A program made the translations under genes and the position numbers. Positions 52,078 to 63,070 of a stretch of DNA of 64,000 bases are shown in pieces (the first letter of the stretch is position 1; every line of letters starts with the position of its first letter). Location of the stretch: NCBI GenBank assembly GCA_031769625.1, contig JAUIMM010000600.1:1-64000 (forward strand). Direction: 5' to 3'. The DNA comes from Taudactylus pleione. Its lineage: Eukaryota > Chordata > Amphibia > Anura > Myobatrachidae. Below the pieces are notes generated by a model. The model was not told the origin of the DNA. It made no database searches and worked only from the letters and a program-made list of their open reading frames with translations.

Positions 52078-52102
52078 ATGACACAGGCGTGGCACTACTT
52101 TA
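52078..52102 (+). repeat. Six-base deletion at a block boundary
   Basis: The sequence reads ACACAGGCGTGGCACTAC where other monomers have ACACAGGCGCACGCTTGGCA and so on, a loss of six bases (CACGCT). To the left, the array follows the 39-52 kb family at the 1400-bp and 3587-bp relatives. To the right begins the block shared with 62.85-64 kb. The deletion sits at that change of family, so it may be a recombination scar. Confidence 0.75.
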
Positions 52103-53250
52103 TTGATGCACGTGCGGCTACTGCGCACACAATTCACAAACACAGAAAATATTTTTTTATTTATTTTGGACTGGAGTGTACTTTGGGGGTTACAGCACCC
52201 TTTAACGGTCAAGCCAGCTGGCCCTTTACTTATGACACAGGCGCACGCTTGGCACTACTTTGTTGATGCACGTGCGGCTACTGCGCTCACAATTCACAAA
52301 CACAGAAAATATTTTTTTTTTTGGTTTGTAGTGTACTTTGGGGGATACAGCACCCTTTAACGGTCAAGCCAGCCGGCCCTTTACTTATGACACAGGCGCA
52401 CGCTTGGCATTACTTTGTTGATGCACGTGCGGCTACTGCGCTCACAATTCACAAACACAGAAAATATTTTTTTATTTGGTTTGGAGTGTACTTTTGGGGT
52501 TACAGCACCCATTAACGGTAAAAACAAGCCGGCCCTTTACTTATGAAACAGGCGCACACTTGGCACTACTTTATGGATGCACGTGCGGCTACTGCGCTCA
52601 CAATTCACAAACACAGAAAATATTTTTTTATTTGGTTTGGAGTGTTCTTTGGGGGTTACAGCACCCTTTAACGGTCAAGCCAGCCAGCTCTTTACTTATG
52701 ACACAGGCGCACGCTTGGCACTACTTTGTTGATGCACGTGCTGCTACAGCGCACACAATTCAAAAACACAGAAAATATTTTTTTATTTGGTTTGGAGTGT
52801 ACTTTGGGGGTTACAGCACCCTTTAACGGTCAAGCCAGCCGGCCCTTTACTTATGACACAGGCGCACGCTTGGCATGACTTTGTTGATGCAAGTGCGGCT
52901 ACTGTGCACACAATTCACAAACACAGAAAATATTTTTTTATTTGGTTTGGAGTGTACTTTGGGGGTTACAGCACCCTTTAATGGTCAAGCCAGCCGGCCC
53001 TTTACTTATGACACAGGCGCACCCTTGGCACTACTTTGTTGATGCACGTGCGGCTACTGCGCACACAATTCACAAACACAGAAAATATTTTTTTAATTGG
53101 TTTGGTGTGTACCTTGGGGGTTACAGCACCCTTTAATGGTCAAGCAAGCTGGCCCATAACTTATGACACAGGTGCACGCTTGGCACTAGTTTATTGATGC
53201 ACGTGCGGCTACAGCGCACACAATTCACAAACACAGAAAATATTTTTTTT
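52100..53250 (+). repeat. Long-range duplicate, left copy (10749-bp offset)
   Basis: About 1.15 kb recurs at 62850-64000, 10749 bp on. Shared private variants include GGTAAAAACAAGCCGG, TTATGGATGCACG, GAGTGTTCTTTGG, CCAGCCAGCTCTTTAC, ATTCAAAAACAC, GCATGACTTTG, GCAAGTGCGGC, CGCACCCTTGG, GTGTACCTTGGG and GGCCCATAACTTATG. It is the longest offset I find. Confidence 0.88.
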
Positions 53251-54791
53251 TGGTTTGGAGTGTACTTTGGGGTTACAGCACCCTTTAACGGTCAAGCCAG
53301 CCGGCCCTTTACTTCTGACACAGGCGCACGCTTGGCACTACTTTATTGATGCATGTGCGGCTACTGCGCACACAATTCTCAATCACAGAAAATATTTTTT
53401 ATTTATTTTGGACTGGAGTGTACTTTGGGGGTTACAGCACCCTTTAACGGTCAAGCCAGCTGGCCCTTTACTTATGACACAGGCGCACGCTTGGCACTAC
53501 TTTGTTGATGCACGTGCGGCAACTGCGCTCACAATTCACAAACACAGAAAATATTTTTTTATTTGGTTTGGAGTGTACTTTGGGGGTTACAGCACCCTTT
53601 AACAGTCAAGCCAGCCGGCCCTTTACTTATGACACAGGCGCACGCTTGGCACTACTTTATTGATGCACGTGCGGCTGCTGCGCTCACAATTCACAAACAC
53701 AGAAAATATTTTTTTATTTGGTTTGGAGTGTACTTTGGGGGATACAGCACCCTTTAACGGTCAAGGCAGCCGGCCCTTTACGTATGACACAGGCGCACGC
53801 TTGGCATTACTTTGTTGATGCACGTGCGGCTACTGCGCACACATTTCACAAACACAGAAAAAAAATTTTTATTTGGTTTGGAGTGTACTTTGGGGGCTAC
53901 AGCACCATTTAACGGTCAAGCCAGATGGCCCTTTACTTATGACACAGGCGCATGCTTGGCACTACTTTGTTGATGCACGTGCGGCTACAGCGCACACAAT
54001 TCACAAACACCGAAAATATTTTTTTATTTATTTTGGACTGGAGTGTACTTTGAGGGTTACAGCACCCTTTAACGGTCAAGCCAGCCGGCCCTTTACTTAT
54101 GACACAGGCGCACGCTTGGCAGTACTTTGTTGATGCACGTGCGGCTACTGCGCACACAATTCACAAACACAGAAAATATATTTTTATTTGGTTTGGAGTG
54201 TACTTTGGGGGTTACAGCACCCTTAAATGGTCAAACCAGCCGGCCCTTTACTTATGACACAGAAGCACGCTTGGCACTACTTTGTTGATGCACGTGCGGC
54301 TTCTGCGCACACAATTCACAAAAACAGAAAATATTTTTTTAATTGGTTTGGAGTCTACTTTAGGGGTTACAGCACCCTTTAACGGTCAAGCCAGCCGGCC
54401 CTTTACTTATGACACAGACGCACGCTTGGCACTACTTTTGTTGATGCACGTGCGGCTACTGCGCACACAATTCACAAACACAGAAAATATTTTTTTATTT
54501 GGTTTGGAGTGTACTTTTGGGGTTACAGCACCCTTTAACGGTCAAGCCAGCAGGTCCTTTACTTATGACACAGACGCACGCTTGGCACTACTTTGTAGAT
54601 GCACGTGCGGCTACTGCGCACACAGTTCACAAACACAGAAAATATATTTTTATTTGGTTTGGAGTGTACTTTGGGGGTTACAGCACCCTTTAATGGTCAA
54701 GCCAGCCGGCCCTTTACTTATGACACAGGCGCACGCTTGGCACTACTTTCTAGATGCACGTGCGGCTACTGCGCACACAATTCACAAACAG

Positions 54792-54804
54792 AAAAAATTT
54801 TTTT
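54792..54804 (+). repeat. 13-bp A/T tract, A6T7 form
   Basis: The monomer-closing A/T tract here is six A then seven T. In the matching monomer 1564 bp on it is A9T4. Total length is 13 in both, the same as the common form AAAATATTTTTTT. See the finding on sliding A/T switch points. Confidence 0.9.
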
Positions 54805-56355
54805 ATTTGGTTTGGAGTGTACTTTGGGGGTTACAGCACCCATTAATGGTCAAGCCAGCCGGCCCTTTAATTATGACACAGGCGCACGCTTGGCATTACT
54901 TTGTTGATGCACATGTGGCTACTGCGCACACAATTCACAAACACAGAAAATATTTTTTTATTTGGTTTGGAGTGTACTTTGGGGGTTACAGCACCCTTTA
55001 ACGGTCAAGTCAGCAGGCCCTTTACTTATGACACAGGCACATGCTTGGCACTACTTTGTTGATGCACTTGCGGCTACTGCCCACACAATTCACAAATACA
55101 GAAAATATTTTATTATTTGGTTTGGACTGTAGTGTACTTTGGGGGTTACAGCACCCTTTAACAGACAAGCCAGCCAGCTCTTTACTTATGACACAGGCGC
55201 ACGCTTGGCACAACTTTGTTGATGTACATGCGGCTACAGCGCACACAATTCAAAAACACAGAAAATATTTTTTTATTTGGTTTGGACTGGAGAGTACTTT
55301 GGGGGTTATAGCACCCTTTAACGATCAATCCAGCCGGCCCTTTACTTATTACACAGGCGTACGCTTGGGACTACTTTGTTGATGCAAGTGCGGCTACTGT
55401 GCACACAATTCACAAACACAGAAAATATTTTTTCATTTGGTTTGGAGTGTACTTTGGGGGTTACAGCACCCTTTAATGGTCAAGCCAACCGGCCCTTTAC
55501 TTATGACACAGGCGCACGCTTGGCACTACTTTGTTGATGCACGTGCAGCTACTGCGCACACAATTCACAAACACAGAAAATATTTTTTTATTTATTTTGG
55601 ACTGGAGTGTACTTTGGGGGTTACAGCACCCTTTAACGGTCAAGCCAGCCGGCCCTTTACTTATGACACAGGCGCACGCTTGGCAGTACTTTGTTGATGC
55701 ACGTGCGGCTACTGCGCACACAATTCACAAACACAGAAAATATATTTTTATTTGGTTTGGAGTGTACTTTGGGGGTTACAGCACCCTTAAATGGTCAAAC
55801 CAGCCGGCCCTTTACTTATGACACAGAAGCACGCTTGGCACTACTTTGTTGATGCACGTGCGGCTTCTGCGCACACAATTCACAAAAACAGAAAATATTT
55901 TTTTAATTGGTTTGGAGTCTACTTTAGGGGTTACAGCACCCTTTAACGGTCAAGCCAGCCGGCCCTTTACTTATGACACAGACGCACGCTTGGCACTACT
56001 TTTGTTGATGCACGTGCGGCTACTGCGCACACAATTCACAAACACAGAAAATATTTTTTTATTTGGTTTGGAGTGTACTTTTGGGGTTACAGCACCCTTT
56101 AACGGTCAAGCCAGCAGGTCCTTTACTTATGACACAGACGCACGCTTGGCACTACTTTGTAGATGCACGTGCGGCTACTGCGCACACAGTTCACAAACAC
56201 AGAAAATATATTTTTATTTGGTTTGGAGTGTACTTTGGGGGTTACAGCACCCTTTAATGGTCAAGCCAGCCGGCCCTTTACTTATGACACAGGCGCACGC
56301 TTGGCACTACTTTCTAGATGCACGTGCGGCTACTGCGCACACAATTCACAAACAG

Positions 56356-56368
56356 AAAAAAAAATTTT
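56356..56368 (+). repeat. 13-bp A/T tract, A9T4 form
   Basis: Partner of 54792-54804 in an otherwise nearly identical higher-order copy. Three adjacent bases at the A/T switch point are changed from T to A while the length is kept. Confidence 0.9.
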
Positions 56369-57999
56369 ATTTGGTTTGGAGTGTACTTTGGGGGTTACAG
56401 CACCCATTAATGGTCAAGCCAGCCGGCCCTTTAATTATGACACAGGCGCACGCTTGGCATTACTTTGTTGATGCACATGTGGCTACTGCGCACACAATTC
56501 ACAAACACAGAAAATATTTTTTTATTTGGTTTGGAGTGTACTTTGGGGGTTACAGCACCCTTTAACGGTCAAGTCAGCAGGCCCTTTACTTATGACACAG
56601 GCACATGCTTGGCACTACTTTGTTGATGCACTTGCGGCTACTGCCCACACAATTCACAAATACAGAAAATATTTTATTATTTGGTTTGGACTGTAGTGTA
56701 CTTTGGGGGTTACAGCACCCTTTAACAGACAAGCCAGCCAGCTCTTTACTTATGACACAGGCGCACGCTTGGCACAACTTTGTTGATGTACATGCGGCTA
56801 CAGCGCACACAATTCAAAAACACAGAAAATATTTTTTTATTTGGTTTGGACTGGAGAGTACTTTGGGGGTTATAGCACCCTTTAACGATCAAGCCAGCCG
56901 GCCCTTTACTTATTACACAGGCGCACGCTTGGGACTACTTTGTTGATGCAAGTGCGGCTACTGTGCACACAATTCACAAACACAGAAAATATTTTTTCAT
57001 TTGGTTTGGAGTGTACTTTGGGGGTTACAGCACCCTTTAATGGTCAAGCCAACCGGCCCTTTACTTATGACACAGGCGCACGCTTGGCACTACTTTGTTG
57101 ATGCACGTGCAGCTACTGCGCACACAATTCACAAACACAGAAAATATTTTTTTATTTATTTTGGACTGGAGTGTACTTTGGGGGTTACAGCACCCTTTAA
57201 CGGTCAAGCCAGCCGGCCCTTTACTTATGACACAGGCGCACGCTTGGCATTACTTTGTTGATGCACGTGCGGCTACTGCGCACACAATTCACAAACACAG
57301 AAATTTTTTTTTTATTTGGCTTGGAGTGTACTTTGGGGATACAGCACCCTTTAACGGTCAAGCCAGCCGGCCCTTTACTTAAGACACAGGCGCACGCTTG
57401 GCACTACTTTACTGATGCACGTGCAGCTACTACGCTCACAATTCACAAACACTGAAAATAGTTTTTTATTTGGTTTGGAGTGTACTTTGGGGGTTACAGC
57501 ACCCTTTAATGGTCAAGCCAGCCGGCCCTTATACTTATGACACAGGCGCACGCTTGGCACTACTTTATTGATGCACGTGCGGCTACTGCGCTCACAATTC
57601 ACAAACACAGAAAATATTTTTTTATTTGGTTTGGAGTGTACTTTGGGGGATACAGCACCCTTTAACGGTCAAGCCAGCCAGCTCTTTACTTATGACACAG
57701 GCGCACGCTTGGCACTACTTTGTTGATGCACGTGCTGCTACAGCGCACACAATTCAAAAACACAGAAAATATTTTTTTATTTGGTTTGGAGTGTACTTTG
57801 GGGGTTACAGCACCCTTTAACGGTCAAGCCAGCCGGCCCTTTACTTATGACACAGGCGCACGCTTGGCATTACTTTGTTGATGCACGTGCAGCTACTGCG
57901 CACACAATTCACGAACACAGTAAATCATTTTTTATTTGGTCTGTAGTGTACTTTGGGGGTACAGCACCCTTTAATGGTCAAGCCAGCTGGCCCTTTACT

Positions 58000-58900
58000 T
58001 ATGACACAGGCTCACGCTTGGCACTACTTTGTTGATGCACGTGCGGCAACTGCGCTCACAATTCACAAACACAGAAAATATTTTTTTATTTGGTTTGGAG
58101 TGTACTTTGGGGGTTACAGCACCCTTTAACAGTCAAGCCAGCTGGCCCTTTACTTATGACACAGGCGCACGCTTGGCACTACTTTATTGATGCACGTGCG
58201 GCTGCTGCGCTCACAATTCACAAACACAGAAAATATTTTTTTATTTGGTTTGGAGTGTACTTTGGGGATACAGCACCCTTTAATGGTCAAGGCAGCCGGC
58301 CCTTTACTTATGACACAGGCGCACGCTTGGCATTACTTTGTTGATGCACGTGCGGCTACTGCGCACACATTTCACAAACACAGAAAAAATTTTTTTATTT
58401 GGTTTGGAGTGTACTTTGGGGGCTACAGCACCCTTTAAATGGTCAAGCCAGCTGGCCTTTTACTTATGACACAGGCTCACGCTTGGCACTACTTTGTTGA
58501 TGCACATGCGGCTACTGCGCTCACAATTCACAAACACAGAAAATATTTTTTTATTTGGTTTGGAGTGTACTTTGGGGGTTACAGCACCCTTTAACAGTCA
58601 AGCCAGCTGGCCCTTTACTTATGACACAGGCGCACGCTTGGCACTACTTTATTGATGCACGTGCGGCTGCTGCGCTCACAATTCACAAACACAGAAAATA
58701 TTTTTTTATTTGGTTTGGAGTGTACTTTGGGGGATACAGCACCCTTTAACGGTCAAGGCAGCCGGCCCTTTACTTATGACACAGGCGCACGCTTGGCATT
58801 ACTTTGTTGATGCACGTGCGGCTACTGCGCACACATTTCACAAACACAGAAAATTTTTTTTATTTGTTTGGAGTGTACTTTGGGGGCTACAGCACCATTT
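58000..58900 (+). repeat. 3-monomer repeat, two copies, 465-bp offset
   Basis: Units at about 58000-58440 recur at about 58465-58900 with GGCTCACGCTTGG, AACAGTCAAGCCAGCTGG, GCGGCTGCTGCGCTC, GATACAGCACCC, TCAAGGCAGCCGG and CACATTTCACAAAC in order. The second pair also matches 53.56-53.87 kb at about 4992 bp. Copy 1 has four G before ATACAGC and copy 2 has five. Confidence 0.78.
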
Positions 58901-61449
58901 AACGGTCAAGCCAGATGGCCCTTTACTTATGACACAGGCGCACGCTTGGCACTACTTTGTTGATGCACGTGCGGCTACAGCGCACACAATTCACAAACAC
59001 AGAAAATATTTTTTTATTTGGTTTGGAGTGTACTTTGGGGGTTACAGCACAATTTAACGGTCAAGACAGTGGCCGTTTACTTATGACTCAGGCGCACACT
59101 TGGCATTACTTTGTTGATGCAGGTGCGGCTACTGCGCACACAATTCACAAACACAGAAAATATTTTTTTATTTATTTTGGACTGGAGTTGTACTTTGAGG
59201 GATACAGCACCCTTTAACGGTCAAGCCAGCCGGCCCTTTACTTATGACACAGGCGCACGCTTGGCAGTACTTTGTTGATGCACATGCGGCTACTGCGCAC
59301 ACAATTCACAAACACAGAAAATATTTTTTTATTTGGTTTGGAGTGTACTTTGGGGGTTACAGCACCCTTAAATGGTCAAACCAGCCGGCCCTTTACTTAT
59401 GACACAGAAGCACGCTTGGCACTACTTTGTTGATGCACGTGCGGCTTCTGCGCACACAATTCACAAACACAGAAAATATTTTTTTATTTGGTTTGGAGTC
59501 TACTTTAGGGTTTACAGCACCCTTTAACGGTCAAGCCAGCCGGCCCTTTACTTATGACACAGACGCACGCTTGGCACTACTTTGTTGATGCACGTGCGGC
59601 TACTGCGCACACAATTCACAAACACAGAAAATATTTTTTTATTTGGTTTGGAGTGTACTTTTGGGGTTACAGCACCCTTTAACGGTCAAGCCAGCAGGCC
59701 CTTTACTTATGACACAGGTGCACGCTTGGCACTACTTTGTAGATGCACGTGCGGCTACTGCGCACACAATTCACAAACACAGAAAATTTTTTTTTATTTG
59801 GTTTCGAGTGTACTTTGGGGGTTACAGCATCCTTTAATGGTCAAGCCAGCCGGCCCTTTACTTATGACACAGGCACACGCTTGGCACTACTTTGTTGATG
59901 CACGTGCGGCTACTGCGCACACAATTCACGAACACAGAAAATATTTTTTTATATGGTTTGGAGAGTACTTTGGGGGTTACAGCACCCGTTAACGGTCAAG
60001 CAAGCCGGCCATTAACTTATGACACAGGCGCACGCTTGGCACTACTTTGTTGATGCATGTGCTGCTACTGCCCACACAATTCACAAACACAGAAAATATT
60101 TTTTTATTTGGTTTGGAGTGTACTTTGGGGGTTACAGCACCTTTTAATGGTCAAGCCAGCCATCCCTTTTCTTATGACACAGGCGCACGCTTGGCACTAC
60201 TTTGTTGATGCACGTGCGGCTACTGCGCCCACAATTCACAAACACAGAAAATATATTTTTATTTGGTTTGGAGTGTACTTTGGGGGGTTACAGCACCCTT
60301 TAATGGTCAAGCCAGCTGGACCTTTACTTATGACACAGGCGCACGCTTGGCACTACTTTCTAGATGCACGTGCGGCTACTGCGCACACAATTCACAAACA
60401 CAGAAAATATTTTTTTATTTGGTTTGGAGTGTACTTTGGGGGTTACAGCACCCTTTAATGGTCAAGCCAGCCGGCCCTTTAATTATGACACAGGCGCACG
60501 CTTTGCATTACTTTGTTGATGCACATGTTGCTACTGCGCACACAATTCACAAACACAGAAAATATTTTTTTATTTGGTTTGGAGTGTACTTTGGGGATTA
60601 CAGCACCCTTTAAAGGTCAAGCCAGCCGGCCCTTTACTTATGACACAGGCGCACGCTTGGCACTACTTTGTTGATGCACGTGCGGCTACTGCGCTCACAA
60701 TTCACAAACACAGAAAATATTTTTTTTATTTGGTTTGGAGTCTACTATGGGGGTTACAGCACCCTTTAACTGTCAAGCCAGCAGGCCCTTTACTTATGAC
60801 ACAGGCACATGCTTGGCACTACTTTGTTGATGCACTTGCGGCTACTGCCCACACAATTCACAAATACAGAAAATATTTTATTATTTGGTTTGGACTGTAG
60901 TGTACTTTGGGGGTTACAGCACCTTTTAACGGTCAAGCCAGCCGGCCCTTTACTTATGACACAGGCGCACGCTTGGCACTACTTTGTTGATGCACATGCG
61001 GCTACTGCGCTCACAATTCACAAACAGAAAATATTTTTTTATTTGGTTTGGAGTGAACTTTGGGGGTTACAGCACCTTTAACGGTCAAGCCAGCCCGCCC
61101 TTTACTTATGACACAGGCGCACGCTTGGCACTACTTTATTGATGCACGTGCGGCTACTGCGCTCACAATTCACAAACACAGAAAATATTTTTTTATTTGG
61201 TTTGGAGTGTACTTTGGGGGTTACAGCACCCTTTAACGGACAAGCCAGCTCTTTACTTATGACACAGGCGCACGCTTGGCACAACTTTGTTGATGCACGT
61301 GCGGCTACAGCGCACACAATTCAAAAACACAGAAAATATTTTTTATTTATTTTGGACTGGAGTGTACTTTGGGGGTTGCAGCACCCTTTAACGGTCAAGC
61401 CAGCTGGCCCTTTACTTATGACACAGGCGCACGCTTGGCACTACTTTGT

Positions 61450-63070
61450 TGATGCACGTGCGGCAACTGCGCTCACAATTCACAAACACAGAAAATATTT
61501 TTTTATTTGGTTTGGAGTGTACTTTGGGGGTTACAGCATCCTTTAACAGTCAAGCCAGCCGGCAATTTACTTATGACACAGGCGCACGCTTGGCACTACT
61601 TTATTGATGCACGTGCGGCTACTGCGCTCACAATTCACAAACACAAAAAATATTTTTTTATTTGGTTTGGAGTGTACTTTGGGGGATACAGCACCCTTTA
61701 ACGGTCAAGGCAGCCGGCCCTTTACTTATGACACAGGCGCACGCTTGGCATTACTTTGTTGATGCTCGTGCGGCTACTGTTCACACAATTCACAAACACA
61801 GAAAATATTTTTTTAATTGGTTTGGTGTGTACTTATGGGGTTACAGCACCCTTTAATGGTCAAGCAAGCCGGCCCTTTACTTATGACACAGGCGCACACT
61901 TGGCACTACTTTATTGATGCACGTGCGGCTACTGCGCACACAATTCACAAACACAGAAAATATTTTTTTATTTATTTTGGACTGGAGTGTACTTTGGGGG
62001 TTACAGCACCCTTTAATGGTCAAGCCAGCTGGCTCTTTACTTATGACACAGGCGCACGCTTGGCACTACTTTGTTGATCCACGTGCGGCTACTGCGCTCA
62101 CAATTCACAAACACAGAAAATATATATTTTTTTGGTTTGTAGTGTACTTTGGGGGTTACAGCACCCTTTAACGGTCAAGCCAGCCGGCCCTTTACTTCTG
62201 ACACAGGCGCACGCTTGGCACTACTTTATTGATGCACGTGCGGCTACTGCGCACACAATTCACAATCACAGAAAATATTTTTTATTTATTTTGGACTGGA
62301 GTGTACTTTGGGGGTTACAGCACCCTTTAACGGTCAAGCCAGCTGGCCCTTTACTCATGACACAGGCGCACGCTTGGCACTACTTTGTTGATGCACTTGC
62401 GGCAACTGCGCTCACAATTCACAAAAACAGAAAATATTTTTTATTTGGTTTGGAGTGTACTTTGGGGGTTACAGCATCCTTTAACAGTCAAGCCAGCCGG
62501 CCCTTTACTTATGACACAGGCGCACGCTTGGCACTACTTTATTGATGCACGTGCGGCTACTGCGCTCACAATTCACAAACACAAAAAATATTTTTTTATT
62601 TGGTTTGGAGTGTACTTTGGGGGATACAGCACCCTTTAACGGTCAAAGCAGCCGGCCCTTTACTTATGACACAGGCGCACGCTTGGCATTACTTTGTTGA
62701 TGCTCGTGCGGCTACTGTTCACACAATTCACAAACACAGAAAATATTTTTTTAATTGGTTTGGTGTGTACTTAGGGGGTTACAGCACCCTTTAATGGTCA
62801 AGCAAGCCGGCCCTTTACTTATGACACAGGCGCATGCTTGGCACTACTTTATTGATGCACGTGCGGCTACTGCGCACACAATTCACAAACACAGAAAATA
62901 TTTTTTTATTTATTTTGGACTGGAGTGTACTTTGGGGGTTACAGCACCCTTTAACGGTCAAGCCAGCTGGCCCTTTACTTATGACACAGGCGCACGCTTG
63001 GCACTACTTTGTTGATGCACGTGCGGCTACTGCGCTCACAATTCACAAACACAGAAAATATTTTTTTTTT
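61450..63070 (+). repeat. 6-monomer higher-order repeat, two copies, 938-bp offset
   Basis: About 61450-62130 matches 62390-63070 at 938 bp. Shared variants include TTACAGCATCCTTTAACAG, ACACAAAAAATATT, GGGGGATACAGC, TTGATGCTCGTGC, CTACTGTTCACAC, TTTAATTGGTTTGGTGTG and GGTCAAGCAAGCCGG. Differences include GGCAATTTAC against GGCCCTTTAC and TTGATCCACGTG against TTGATGCACGTG. Confidence 0.83.

Larger units (their letters stand above)
53930..57200 (+). repeat. 10-monomer higher-order repeat, two adjacent copies, 1564-bp offset
   Basis: Copy 1 is about 53930-55500 and copy 2 about 55500-57200, with the match running on through the shared first monomer. Pairs at 1564 bp include CACCCTTAAATGG, GACACAGAAGCACGC, GAGTCTACTTTAGGGG, TACTTTTGTTGATG, CCAGCAGGTCC, CTTTCTAGATGC, GTCAGCAGGCCC, ACTGCCCACAC and TTATTACACAGG. 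Very few substitutions separate the copies, apart from a three-base change in one A/T tract (54792 and 56356). A partial third relative of the CCTTAAATGG segment is at 59.3-59.7 kb. Confidence 0.9.

Noticed and set aside
59084..59090. TGACTCA, a perfect AP-1 consensus in one monomer
   Set aside because: A single A-to-T change from the common TGACACA. One occurrence among ~410 units is expected by chance and there is no gene nearby.
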